A stretch of DNA of 64,000 nucleotides from Azolla caroliniana (taxonomy: Eukaryota; Polypodiophyta), in NCBI GenBank assembly GCA_043228905.1, contig JBHGNT010000006.1, positions 17,112,001 to 17,176,000 on the forward strand, given 5' to 3'. Shown here in pieces: positions 19,798 to 31,261 of the stretch. Under the pieces are notes generated by a model that made no database searches, had not been told where the DNA came from, and saw nothing but the letters and a program-made list of their open reading frames with translations. Positions within the stretch are counted from its first letter, which is position 1. The number at the start of each line of letters is the position of its first letter. Made by a program: the position numbers and the translations under genes.

Positions 19798-21195
19798 ACT
19801 AAATCGATGGCAAGCTCGGTGGGCGCAATTCCTCACGCGTTTCGACTTCAAAATCACATATCGACCGGGGAAGTAGCAAGGAAAAGCAGATGCACTATCA
19901 CGGCGTTCATATCTTGCACCTCGTCCTGGTGACGCAACATTTGATAATCAAAAGCAAGTAATCTTGGGACCAACACGATTGCACACGACGCGGATTTTTC
20001 ACACCCCGATGGATTCACGGATTACCGATGACATACGTGCAACCTTGAAGACAGATAGTTTTGCTCAACACATCCTGGCGCACATTGATACGTCTCGGGC
20101 ATCCTGTTCTCAGTCTCAACAACCAGGTATTGACTATTCGAATATCATGATGGTTTGTTATTCTTTAAAAAGCACGTATATGTCCCCGATTGCCCCTATC
20201 GCCTTCAAATCGTCCAACATTGTCACGACACCCTTACGGCGGGACATTTCGGTAGTACTAAGACGTTGGAGCTAGTGCATCGATCTTTTTGGTGGCCCCA
20301 CATGCGCCGTTTTGTCGACGACTACGTTCGGACCTGTGATGCTTGCTGCTGAGCAAAGATGCCACGACACCATCCATATGGCTTGTTGGAACCTTTACCG
20401 ATTCCAAGTAAGCCATGGCAGTCTATTTGTCTTGATTTTATCACAGATCTGCCGGTCTCGAAGGGGTTCGATGCTATCCTAACCGTCGTCGATCGATATA
20501 CGAAGATGGCACATTTTGTGCCACGTACTAAAGCCATCACTAGCGAGGAAACCGTCGCTCTTGTTATGCGTGAGGTATTTCGGCATCATGGCCTCCCAAA
20601 CAGTATTATCAGTGACCGAGGCCTGCAATTTGTCTCCAAATTTTGGCAGCATCTCTTCAAGATGCTCAAGGTCTCCTGCAACCTCTCCTCCGGCTACCAT
20701 CCTCAGACCGACGGACAGGTGGAACGAACAAACCAAACGCTGGAGCAATATCTCCGGTGTTTCCTGAGTTATCAACAGGACGATTGGGCCGAGATTCTCC
20801 ACATTGCGGAGTTTGCGTATAATAATGCTATTCACTCCTCGACTCGGGTCTCCCCATTTTTCGCTTATACCGGTTTCCATCCTCGCTGGTCGATGATCGA
20901 CACTCCGGAGCTACCTACCAACCCTCGTGCCGAGGATCATTTGGAGAGGCTACGCAAGATCCAGATGGATCTCTCTACTCACCTTCGTCATGCTCAACAC
21001 ACACAGAAGACTTATGCGGATCGTCATCGGATTCCCTCCTCTTTGGCCATTGGAGATCGAGTATGGCTCTTACGTCGTCACATCAAGACTACTCGACCGT
21101 GCGACAAGTTGGATTATCGACGACTCGGTCCTTTTCGTATTACGGGGAAGATTAATGATGTCACCTTCCGCCTTGATCTCCCTCCGCAGCTTTAG
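19798..21195 (+). pseudogene. A pol, C-terminal part: end of RNase H and integrase
   Basis: Resumes right after the second GCGT with [11 protein letters not shown], then a stop at about 19874 and a decayed stretch to 20150. Integrase: zinc part with HDTLTAGHFGSTKTLELVHR and CDACC (20230-20350), a stop, then the D,D,E core: SICLDFITDLPVSKGF, NSIISDRGLQFVSKFW, YHPQTDGQVERTNQTLEQ. All three catalytic residues are present. The GPFRI part of the C-terminal domain follows and the frame stops at 21195. Confidence 0.88.
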
Positions 21196-21496
21196 ATACA
21201 TTCGGTTTTCCATTGTTCTCTTCTTGAGCCTTATAAAAAAAAACACCATTCACGATAGTGTGACACCACCGCCGCCACCGCTGGAGTATGAAGTTGCTGC
21301 CATCCTCGATTCCAAACTTGTTCGCAACAAACTTTATTACTTGGTCGATTGGCTCGGTTATAGTCCGAGCGAACGTACTTGGGAACCCGTCGAGCATGTT
21401 GCCAATGCACAAGATCTTCTTGCTGATTTCCACCGAAAGTATCCGGACAAACCCGGTCCGCAATTAGCGCCGACTCGTTCCACTCGTCGTCTTTAA
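21196..21496 (+). pseudogene. A integrase tail with chromodomain
   Basis: After the TAG at 21193-21195 the frame continues with VFHCSLLEPYK, then an A-run near 21233 shifts frame. The new frame encodes YEVAAILDSKLVRNKLYYLV and DWLGYSPSERTWEPVEHV, a classic chromodomain with the aromatic positions Y, W and W. Chromodomains of this type bind methylated histone H3 and guide integration to heterochromatin in chromoviruses. It ends at TAA 21494-21496, directly before the polypurine tract. Confidence 0.88.
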
Positions 21497-21507
21497 GGAG
21501 GAGATAG

Positions 21508-21933
21508 TGTCATGATATGGCAAGACTCGAACCCATGACCTTATGCTACATGGGTCGAGCTCTTACCATTAGACTATGAATTGTATTTTGTAGAATATTA
21601 TTTTCATTTATGCTTTATCATAGAAAATTGATGTATATTCCAGATCTCTCTAGAACATTCTAGAAGCTTCAGGATTATTCCTAAAAACACTATAAAAGGA
21701 GGCACAAGGCATTGTTTTGAACCAAATTGGTTCAACACCTGTCTTAAGCCTCTTAGCCGATTTGTACTTATCTTTCATATAATATAAGAGCTGCTATCAT
21801 CATCCTATTTCTCTCTCTCTCTTTTTCTCACTTCCTCTCTCTCGGGAATCTTACGCAGTCCCGTCCTCTTAGTACTAATAGTACTACTCTTCTTAGTACT
21901 AATTCCATCTCTGCTTTAGTACTATTCCTGACA
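21508..21933 (+). repeat. A 3' LTR
   Basis: 426 bp, preceded by the purine tract AAGGAGGAGATAG (21495-21507) and followed by the TSD GAATA. Contains the second copy of the tRNA-like segment (21511-21581) and of the TATA box. Confidence 0.9.
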
Positions 21934-22480
21934 GAATAAGATTGCCTTCAGCAAGCCTCTTCATCCCCTTCTCACTCATATGCCATAGTCTTTTGTGCCA
22001 CAGCTCACCGGCAGTGTCGGATGCTACGTTCACTTCCTCCTGGCATATCTGGGCATGCATCAGGTACAATGTGTTGATCTTCCGGGCTCGAGCCACAATC
22101 AAGCTTCCCTTGCTGAACTTCATGACTCCGTTCTGGATGCTACTCATGTAGCCTTCACATCTAACGAACCGGCTAATATCAGGATCAGTCGAACCTCTAG
22201 AATGTGTCAGATATCGTTCAACAACAATTTGCATCCGGTTGATGTCGTCAACAACACATCTCCTATGCCGATAATTCGGCATGTACCTTCATTCCCTATT
22301 CGGACACAACCATGATCACCGGCTCTATACGATGAGAAGCATTTCTGATCCAACGTCAGGTGGAACGACGCTCCGAAATCGACAACCCATGTTGTCTCGT
22401 CGCCGACAAAGTTTAACTCATTCTCCTTGGTAATGAGCATCAAATCCTCTTCACTTGTCATGAATGTCGACGTTAATTTC
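21934..22480 (-). pseudogene. C1a protease to GAG-pre-integrase fragment
   Basis: Minus-strand: LILIT-like segment, then FVGDETTWVVDFGASFHLTL (protease, DSGA changed to DFGA), SSYRAGDHGCVRIGNEG, and the GAG-pre-integrase ELWHKRLWHMSEKGMKRLA. It joins 8934 on the left once A is removed. On the right it is cut by C4 (TSD ATTTC/CTTTC), and gag continues at 33598. One frameshift lies near 22260. Confidence 0.82.
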
Positions 22481-22925
22481 TGTTAAGAATGAGGTAAGTA
22501 ATTAAGCAAGGATTAATTAGTACCTAATTATGTGATTAGTTGATAAGCAGAAGATTATGTGATATGTGTGTGTATGTGTGTGAGAGGAAGAGAGAGAGAG
22601 AGAGATACACTTATCAACAACACAAGATGGGGGATGAATAACTATATTAAATTAGCATTATCATAATCAAATACAAAAATACCTACAATGAGGTATATAT
22701 CGATCTCATGTGCAAGGGTGCACATGTGTGAGGATAATATAGGTACAAAAGTGTAAGTCCTATATTAAATGTACTTGGGAGTGGAGGATCTAGAATATCC
22801 CACTTAAGTACAAGGTCCTATTTAAGGCATGATAGTCAACACTTCTAACTAGATTCTATCTAGGTAACTACGAAGTTACACGGTTGACTAACTAACTAAA
22901 CTAAGTTGAGCTTGATCTCTCAACA
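22481..22925 (-). repeat. C4 3' LTR
   Basis: 445 bp with a GT/GA microsatellite near 22570-22605. Very similar to 33146-33592 and, in layout only, to the solo LTR at 46973-47339. Confidence 0.9.
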
Positions 22926-24618
22926 CACCCCCTCAAGCTCAAGTACGGGGCATCTGATGTCTACTTTGGCTTTGGATGTTCGGATCTTTGATTCCATGGA
23001 ATCGGCTTCAACTTTGGATGGCCGGTATTGTTTCTTTCGGCGTCGACGTTTTTGTGGCAGTTTCGGTTCCTCCCCCTCAAGCCTGTGATGAAGGCTTGTT
23101 GTCCAAATTTGGTCGACTGCTTTCACCCATCGCGGGCTACAAACTACTTCTGTAAAGCTCTCGGGATCTTGTTCGGCCGCAACCTTCATCGCGACGGCGT
23201 AATGATGAGCCATATACTCGTTGTAGCCAAGCCGAGTGACAGGATTCTTGTCTCTAGAAGAGCGTCAAAGTTTTTCACTCGCCGATGTGAGCGCCTTCTT
23301 TACTACGGTACGGGTGTACACATGATGGGTACACTAAACTCACAGTCTAGTGAAAGGAGCCAATCCATGCGAATCATTGTCGTCGAGGTGGTTGACTTCG
23401 TATTCGGGCATCTTACCTTTGCCTTTGTCCAAGTTCGTACTTGGCGGCGACGTGCTTGGGTCGCGTGGGGGCTCTTGTGGCCCATTAGGCCTTGCCGTAA
23501 TCGAACTTTCTTCGAACATGTGTTCCAAGAGATCTCCATCTTCTACCTCTTGTTCGGCGGATTCCGGGTCGAGCGGAGTCAGAGTCAAAGTTGTCTCTAG
23601 TGCGTACCTGATGCAGACTCGTCGAAGACTACATCTCGACTTACCTGAACCGCTTGGGTAGAAGGGTTGTAGCACTTGTGTGCCTTCTTCTCAGACGAGT
23701 ATCCTAGGAGGATACATTCCTCCAACTTTGCTTTGGGCTTCTCTCATTGTTCGTTTGGGATGCGTTCATTCCCAATGCTTCCGAACACCTTGAAGTGCGA
23801 CAGGATCGGCTTCCTTCCGAAGAGGAGCTCGTAGGGAGTTAGCTCATGGACTCCATTGGTGGTGCATCGATTCATGAGATAGACGGCCGTGGATGCCACT
23901 TCGGACCAATAGAAATTCGGCATGTGCTTCTCATGCATCATGGCACGTGCTACCTCAAGTATTTGCCGATTCTTCCTTTCGGCGACTCCATTTTGTTGGG
24001 AATTCTCTACGAATGCCTTCACTTTGGAGGTAGTAGGTGAATTTGTCAGAGAAGTACCCCTTGCCTGCATCCAATCGTAGGCATCGAATGTGCCGAGCGG
24101 TTTCTTTTTCGACTTGCCCCTTGAGCTTTTGGAAGTGGGAGAACACTTCGCTCTTCTTCTTCATTGGGAAGATCCACGCGTAGCACGAGTAGTTGTTGAT
24201 GAAGGTGACATAGAATCGGCATCCGCCAATCCTCGGCATTTGAGCCGTTCCCCATACATCCCACAGTATGATGTCGAGGAGGCCTTTGCTCGCATGGCTC
24301 TCCTTCGAGAATGGGTGTCGATGTTGTTTCCCAAGTTGACACGCTTCGCATACTCGGTTGACTCGTTTCAACTCGAATGTCGGAAGTCTGATGTCGACTC
24401 CCTTTGTTTGCATCGTTTGAAGCCCTTAGAGGTTTATGTAGCCGATTCTCTTGTGCCACAACTCGATCCTTGTCTCAGTTTTGAGACCTTTGGCATACAT
24501 GGACGATTTCAACTCGTTTGAATCGAGGATGAACAGGTGACCGTCTCTTTGTCCCTTGGCTATGAGTCGGCCATCTTTCCCGATGAAGCATCCTTCGTTG
24601 TTGAAGCAGACATGCATG
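22926..24618 (-). pseudogene. C4 GAG-pre-IN, integrase and fused tail
   Basis: Minus strand from 24618: HVCFNNEGCFIGKDGRLIAK, GAG-pre-integrase IELWHKRIGYINL, zinc part with CEACQLGKQHRHPF, integrase core (FYVTFINNYSCYAWIFPMKK, LRLDAGKGYFSDKF, ENSQQNGVAERKNRQILEVA), then VYLMNRCTTNGVHELTPYEL. Two frameshifts lie near 24060 and 23740. After SFTEVVCSPRWVKAV (start of RT) the RT and RNase H are missing and a Lys/Arg-rich tail follows to the polypurine tract. The second catalytic Asp appears as LDAGKG where SDNG is usual. Confidence 0.8.
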
Positions 24619-24623
24619 CCTTG

Positions 24624-25079
24624 TGTTACGGGCATGACCATTTAATATCCCGTGGTGAGAATTTACTGTAGTATTCTATACACGTGGATAAGTGTGAGGG
24701 TTAAATGAGAGTGTAAAGAAGGGGAGGATTACTTTTAATCCTCGGGATTGAGACAACCCATTAGGTCAAGTGTGAACTTGCCTGGGGGCCTTGGGTATCG
24801 CTATAAATAAGAGGCCTAGCTACCCTCATTTGATCATCTTTTTGAATACATCGAGACTCTACTCTAGTGGTGGGTCAACTCTTGTAGCAAGCGCGCCAGC
24901 ACCAGGTACGACTCGACGGCACGACGGTGGTATGGGATGCCGATTGAGGCTCGAGTCCGTCTCGATCCCTTCGCTCGGGGGTGGTCGGGTGGATCGGCAC
25001 CCTTCTTTCTCTTTCTCCTTTCTATCTATCATTAGTTTGTCCTTACCTTAAGCTTACTTTAGTACCTAGATCTCTAATA
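24624..25079 (+). repeat. G 5' LTR
   Basis: 456 bp, TGTTACGGGC to TCTCTAATA. TATA box TATAAATAA at 24802-24810. Both LTRs end in TA, so this is a family trait or was already present in the template. Confidence 0.9.
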
Positions 25080-25081
25080 TT

Positions 25082-25093
25082 TGGTATCAGAGC
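25082..25093 (+). promoter_or_regulatory. G primer binding site (initiator tRNA-Met)
   Basis: TGGTATCAGAGC, two bases after the 5' LTR, a perfect match to the standard plant initiator-Met primer site. Confidence 0.92.
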
Positions 25094-25334
25094 TATGTAC
25101 TAATGTTTCTTTGTTTGTCTTTTGCCTTTTGATTGACGGTGATCGATCGATGTGCGGTCGGCCTTGATCTAGACAACGATCAACAAAGAACTTCGGTAAC
25201 TCTTTCCGTATTTTATTTTTTTTGTATTCTCTCTTCTCCCATCTAATCATTTGTTTAGTTTATATGTCATTTTTTTTCATTAAATCAATGATATTGTAGT
25301 GGTCTTTAATTGATTATTTAAAACGTTTACATAT

Positions 25335-25590
25335 GTGCACGAGGTCAATACCTCGTTTGACATATAAATAATATGTGATGAGTGTCGTATGCGTACGAGG
25401 TTAATACCTCAATTACGTATTACGTTTACAAACATATGTTACGTTTGCGTATGAGTTTAATACCTTGATTTGTTGTAAAGGATATGTGTTTGCTCTCGTA
25501 TGCGTAAGAGGTCAATACCTCAATTGCGTATTACGATGACTTATTTGTGGATGTTTCGTGTGCGTAGAGGTATATACCTCGATTACGTAT
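25335..25590. repeat. Tandem hairpin array in the G leader
   Basis: Five degenerate units 53-60 bp apart (about 25339, 25396, 25449, 25506, 25566). Each holds an inverted repeat like ACGAGGTCAATACCTCGT followed by an ATTACGTATTACG-like part. The best first unit has an 8-bp stem. It lies in the untranslated leader, where packaging or translation signals of retroelement RNA are often found. Confidence 0.7.
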
Positions 25591-26769
25591 CTCGATCACA
25601 TCATTTGTGGCTATTTAATATAACGATATGTTTAATATAGGCATATGTGGTCACGTATATATGTATTTGATCGTATAAATGTCATAAGTAAACATATGTG
25701 TATATTCGTTATTACGTGATTATATCGAAAGTTGTCCTTGTCGGGAAAAGGATGTTGGTGGCCGTCCTCACATTTTTGTGAGAATGGCGTTGTCCCCATC
25801 CCTTTTTCAACAATTTTTTATTGTTGACAACCCCGTTGATGACCTCGATTTTGTTATGTAAAGAAACGCCTATAGCCATAATGATGTTGAGTACATAGGG
25901 CTTGACCCACTTCAAGTGAGGTCGCTCCAATGACACACGTATCCAACATCCCTCCCTCGTTACATGGATACGATGCCACCATGAGCTCGTTCTTACGAGA
26001 GGCATTCGTAATGACGTGACCATGTGATGGGCCACGTGGGCCTACTACGAAACGAGGGCTCATTTGGCTTGACCATTAGGTTGCACTTTGCCGTATGCCA
26101 TCGTAATTACGAGACTTGAGGATAGGTAACGTACCAACATAGTTTTGGTAAATGAGGGCGAAATAAGGACCCTTGACATATATGTTCTTTTAAAAAAAAC
26201 ATATATGATCAAATGCCTCGCATATCTCTTATACACATCAAACATTAAACATTCGAGAAGAGCAACTTACTTGGTTGGCTCAAGTGTTTAATGTATTTGT
26301 TCTCGAGGTCTTGAGTTCAAATATGACCAAGACCATACAATATCCTTGATACATATGACTATAACACATGTTTAGACTTAAGGTCTAAGTGCACCTCGGG
26401 GTCCTCGTAATAGGACTTAAAGAGCCGAAACCACATATGTGGGCAAAGAAACATAGTTTATTGTTAACATTTTTTTCGTGTATAAACTACTCATGACGCG
26501 AACATACATGGTTTAGCCTTGGCGAGCTGCCATGAAAAAATCGATATAGAGATCAGGGAAAGACATTAAATTGTCACCCCCATGGTTTTTAAAACACCTT
26601 TGTGTTACCATAGTAACCTGATCTTGAACCTCATATCATACGTCTAGAGGGGTATTGACGTGAGATCATGATATCGATTAATGTTTGCCCATGATATGTT
26701 TACATCACGACATGATGTTATGACTATCTCTCTAACCTTATCCTATTTCTTTTCTAGAAATAATCTTTA
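25591..26769 (+). other. Remainder of the G leader, non-coding
   Basis: No convincing ORF. The sequence is AT-rich with scattered short plus-strand ATGs. Minus-strand open frames at 25712-26245 have no recognisable motif and probably arise by chance. A tRNA-like segment lies at 26266-26335. Confidence 0.6.
26266..26335 (+). other. tRNA-like segment in the G leader
   Basis: TTGGCTCAAGTGTTTAATG looks like the D arm/A-box of plant tRNA-Ser or tRNA-Leu, and GAGTTCAAATATG is B-box-like about 45 bases on. No clean acceptor stem. Unlike the LTR cases it is in sense orientation. Confidence 0.45.
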
Positions 26770-28380
26770 ATGGCTCAAATTAACGACCCGATGTCATCCG
26801 CTCAAGCGGAAGAAACTCAAGGGAATCCTCCTGAACAAATGTCCACTGAGATGTATTTGGCACAAATAAGCCAATACCTTAGTTTCACAGCTCAACAAAT
26901 GACCGAACTTCGGCAATCTCAGAGTGCTCTTGAGGCACGTGTCATTAGTCTACAACGTGAGACTAATAGACCTGATGAGCGACAAGGTGAACCATCATTT
27001 GTCGTTAAGCCATTTACGGGAGACAAAAAGGAAAGAACCGAAGAAGCAATCTGCACATGGCTAGGACGATGGGAGTCTCATTTTGAGCTCTATGCCACGC
27101 CAGATAGTACGAAGATTGCATATGTCGGCCGAGAACTCGGGGGTAAGGCCGCCGCCTAGTGGCGTGGGCTCCATACTATGGGGAAATTGCCCGATACCTG
27201 GACAGATTTTGTCACGGTTTTTAAGGGCCAATTTCTGCAACCTCCCTCTTGAACCGAGGCATGACAAGCTTTAATGAACCTCTCTAGCAGGAAATTTTCC
27301 TCGCTAGAAGACTATGTTCACCATGCTAGAACCCAAATCCAAAAATCGGGTCTAGAAGGGGACAATTGGTTGATAGCTTGTTTTTGTCAATGGCATCCCC
27401 AATTCGGACGATCACTGGATCCAAAATCCTTCGAAGAGGCCGTTGAAATAGTTCTTCGCTATCAACGCACTTCGAAGAAGGACCACAACAAACCCAATGA
27501 AGCGCCAGGGACTAAGCGGTCGCAATTTGTTGGGAAACCCAAGACACCCAACGAATTCCTAGATCACAATTGTAAGCGACAACATCCTTTTTGCGTATTC
27601 TGCAAAAAGAAGGGTCACACAAAAGAGCAATGTCGAAAGCTCCAACGGAAAGAGCACGACAACAAAGCTAAAGCTGCAGACCATAAAGGTGAGATTCCTA
27701 ATGTCCTTCAGGTCTATACACATCATTTAAGTAATTGTCAATGTTCTTTCCCTCACTATGTATTGGGTCCCAATGATTTACTACGTGCAAACGGGTATAT
27801 CAATGGATCTCCCATACAATTTTTATTTGATTTGGAAAGCTCACACAATTTTGTGAATTATCGTTTGGTTCAAATATGGGGAATCCAACCCATCGTAAGT
27901 GATCACACCTACACGGTGCACTTGGTTGATGGAAGAGTAGAATACATCAACGGGGCGATTCATTCATTAGGAATTTCTATTGATACTTATATAGAGGAAG
28001 TAGACTTCCATGTAATGAATCTTTGTACCACCGATGTAATACTGGGTTATCCCTGGTTTTATAATAAAAACTCTTCTTTATCTATTGATTGGGTTCATCA
28101 TTCAATTACATTTGTACTGAACGATTGTACTCATTTTATTCAATGTGTAAAAAAACAATCCCTCTCGATTCTTTCCTCGTGTCCATCAATATCCGAGTTG
28201 TCTTGTTCTACTCTATTTTATTGTGTACTTGATCCGGACATTCACGTTTATAATATCGATAATGTCTCGGTTCAATTAACATATTTTGAACAACAACAAC
28301 TTGATGAAATCTTAAATGATTTTCGTGATGTTTTTTTCCGAGTGAACTACCAGATGGCTTACCTCCTAAACGTAATGTAG
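26770..28380 (+). pseudogene. G gag and protease
   Basis: ATG at 26770 starts a Gag with an N-terminal Gln-rich coil and FVVKPFTGDKKERTEEAICT. Stops at 27157-27159 and about 27250 break it before a second open part (27274-28380). Zinc knuckle CVFCKKKGHTKEQC at 27592-27633. Protease-like segment FLFDLESSHNFVNYRL, where the family has DSGATHNF; the active-site Gly is lost. It ends in LGYPWF, then a linker with ILNDFRDVF before RT. A frameshift near 28340 separates the RT start. Confidence 0.85.
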
Positions 28381-29915
28381 ACCATCGTATAGATATTGTA
28401 CCTGGTGTTGCACCAATAAGTATACCTCCTTATCGCTTAAGTCGATCCGAAGAGGATGAGGTATCTAAGCAACTCAAGGACTATTTACGAATGGGTTATA
28501 TACGTTATAGTAAATCTCCATGGGGTGCACCAGTTCTCTTGGTTAAAAAGAAAGAGGGCACATGGCATATGTGTATTAATTACCGACGCCTGAATAAAGT
28601 GACGATCAAGAATTCGTATCCATTGCCCCAGGCTGATGATCTAATTGACCGTCTCCGAGGAGCTCGGTATTTTACGAAACTTGATCTCCGTACTGGCTAC
28701 CATCAAATACGAATAAGTGAGGATGATGTTCCTAAAACGGCATTTCGTACGCGCTATGGCCATTACGAGTTTTTGGTTATGCCTTTTGGTTTGACCAATG
28801 CTCCGGCTACTTTTCAACAAGAAATGAATGACATTTTCCGAGAACAACTTGGAAAATTTGTCGTTATTTTCTTGGATGATATTTTAGTTTATAGCCGTAC
28901 ATTAAAAGAACATGCTAGACATGTCTGCTTTGTTTTACAAACATTGTGTGACAAATAGTTTTATGCGAAGATCTCAAAATGTGAGTTCTTCAAGAAATCA
29001 ATTACTTATCTAGGACATCTCATAACCGTTCGAGGAGTTGAAATTGATCCTTCTCGCATTAAGAAAATCAAGCTTTGGCCCACTCTACGGAATATTCGAG
29101 AAGTTCGATCATTCCTTGGTTTTGTCGGGTTTTTGCAAAAGTCTCTTCGTAATTACTCCCAATTGACGACGCCGTTTACTGATATTTTAAAAGGTCAAAC
29201 GTGTAAGTCTACAAAATCTATTGTGTGGAATGCTACACTAGACCACGCCTTTAAGGAACTCAAGGACTTGGTTTGCAAGGCTCCTTCACTTCTTTTACCT
29301 AATCCTTCAAAACCTTTTGAGGTTGAAACCGATGCAAGCGATTATGCTATAGGTGTTGTCTTGTATCAAGATGGTAAACCAATAGCATTCGAGAGTAAGA
29401 AACTTGATTCTGCTCAATGTCGGTATACCGTTCAAGAAAAGGAATTATTTGCAGTTATACATGCGCTCAAAACATGGCGCCATTATCTTTATGGAAATCG
29501 CTTTGTGGTAACTACGGATCACGAGTCCTTGAAATATTTTTGTGACCAACAAGACTTGAAAGGTCGTAAGGCACGATGCGCTGATCTCATCCAGGACTTT
29601 GATTTTTCCATACGATATCGTAAAGATTCCATGAACATTGTCGCTGATGCACTAAGTCGCATCCGTGAAGTTAGCATGCTTAGCTTCACTGAAATAACAT
29701 CAGATCTTTATGATCACCTTCGAGGAAAGTATCCTGATGATAGTTATTTTGCAAAATACTGGGCAAGAGTTGAGTCTGGTACAGACTCCACCACATCCTC
29801 AAAGGAATACTTCCACATTGCTAACGGTTTGCTCTACCGTAATGGGAAGGTTTGTGTTCCAGATTTACCCGAGGTCAAAAAGAGGATTCTTTTTGAATGC
29901 CATGATGCACCCTGG
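28381..29915 (+). pseudogene. G reverse transcriptase and RNase H
   Basis: RT motifs: [80 protein letters not shown] and the catalytic [12 protein letters not shown] at about 28866-28900. A TAG at 28956-28958 follows TLCDK. RNase H: PFEVETDASDYAIGVVLYQD, VQEKELFAVIHALKTWRHYL, VVTTDHESLKYF, and SMNIVADALSR at the end. A frameshift near 29910 switches to the integrase frame. Confidence 0.88.
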
Positions 29916-31240
29916 AATACATCGTACACTCGTTCTCATCTCCACTCAATTTTATTGGCCTAAGGTGCGTCCTGACATACATAGCTATGTGACTAAATGT
30001 CACCAATGTCAGGTTAACAAAGTCGAGCGACTTAAAGCTACAGGACTTTTACATCCCTTGGACATTCCCAATAATAAGTGGGAAAGTAGATCCATGGATT
30101 TTATTGTTAGCCTTCCTCGCACCCAAAAAGGTCATGATGCCATCTGGGTTGTCGTTGATCGACTAACTAAAATGGCCAAATTTATTGCTACTAAAACCAC
30201 GGTAATAGCTCCTGAATTGGCTTACCGATTCGTTGACGAATTATTTCGTTTTTATGGGTTACCTGTCGTTGATCGACTAACTAAAATGGCCAAATTTATT
30301 GCTACTAAAACCACGGTAACAGCTCCTGAATTGGCTTACCAATTCGTTGACGAATTATTTCGTTTTTATGGGTTACCGATGGATATCGTGAGTGATCGAG
30401 ATCCAAAGTTTACTAGTGACTTCTGGACGCAAGTCTTTAAGAAGTTAGAAACTACGTTGAGCATGAGCTCCACGGATCATCCTCAATCTGATGGACAGAT
30501 AGAACAAGTAAATCAAATTATTGAGGACATGCTTCAAGCATACGTTGGTGCAAAACCAACAAAATGGGAACGTTATCTCCCAATTTTGGAGTTTGCTTAT
30601 AACAGCTCAAAGCATATGTCGATGGGATATAGTCCTTTTATGTTGATGTATGGTTTTCAGCCACGAGCCCCGATTGATGTTACTATACATCATGATGAGT
30701 TGCGAAGTACGCAAAACTTTATTCGGGATATGCAAGATATGTTGCATATTGCACGAGATAATATAAAAATAGCTCAAGATAGAGCGCGTTTTTATGCCGA
30801 CCATCATAGGCAACCTCGTGTATTCAACCCTGGACAGAAGGTATTTTTACGTGTACCTCACAATTCTAAGACATTGTCTACGGGTAAGTGCGCTAAGTTA
30901 ACCCCATGGTTTTGTGGACCTTTTACAGTTCTCAAATGCATTGGGTCATCAGCCTATCGTCTCGCTCTTCCCGATGGTGTTGGAATTCATCCAGTCTTTC
31001 ATGTGAGTCATCTAAAAGAACTTCTAGGTTCTGGCAACAATACAGTTACAACTGAAACTCTGGTTACTTCTAAACCACATGTACCAGAAAGAATTCTCGA
31101 TGTTAAAACAAAAAAATTACGTACTAAAGAAATCTGAGAATTTAAAATAAAATGGATGGATAAATCAATAAAAGATGCCACATGGAAACGTGAAAATACT
31201 CTCAGAACTAGCTTCCCTAACTTTCCATTGCAAGAGTGCA
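29916..31240 (+). pseudogene. G integrase with chromodomain, internal duplication
   Basis: Zinc part ends CHQCQVNKVERLK. The D,D,E core shows WVVVDRLTKMAKFIATKTTV (first Asp), DIVSDRDPKFTSDFW (second Asp) and STDHPQSDGQIEQVNQIIED (Glu). A 114-bp in-frame duplication repeats the first-Asp segment. GPFTVLKCIGSSAYRLALP and HPVFHVSHLKELLG follow. The chromodomain is RILDVKTKKLRTKEI, a TGA at 31135-31137, then EFKIKWMDKSIKDATWKREN. It resembles plant Tekay-type chromodomains. Confidence 0.87.
30151..30378 (+). repeat. 114-bp tandem duplication in the G integrase
   Basis: Unit 1 is 30151-30264 and unit 2 is 30265-30378; they differ at only a few bases. The duplication keeps the frame and repeats 38 residues including the first catalytic Asp. 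Confidence 0.95.
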
Positions 31241-31261
31241 ATGTTTTAAAGAGGGGGAGTA

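Larger units (their letters stand above)
8935..21933 (+). mobile_element. A: Tf1/sushi-like chromovirus, interrupted by B
   Basis: LTRs at 8935-9362 and 21508-21933 (TGTCAT to TGACA) flanked by a perfect TSD GAATA (8930-8934 and 21934-21938) in the GAG-pre-integrase of C1a. Order gag, protease, RT, RNase H, integrase, chromodomain. Without B the element is about 5.6 kb. The LTRs differ at about eight positions by eye (near 2%), so A is younger than C1a and older than B. Defects: a TGA in gag, stops at about 19874 and in the integrase region, and a frameshift in an A-run at 21233. No tRNA primer site starting TGG follows the 5' LTR. Confidence 0.9.

Noticed and set aside
23028-23600. Plus-strand ORF of 190 codons
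   Set aside because: It is the reverse-strand shadow of the C4 integrase end and tail.
25712-26245. Minus-strand ORFs in the G leader
   Set aside because: Short, overlapping, with no motif and no consistent codon pattern.
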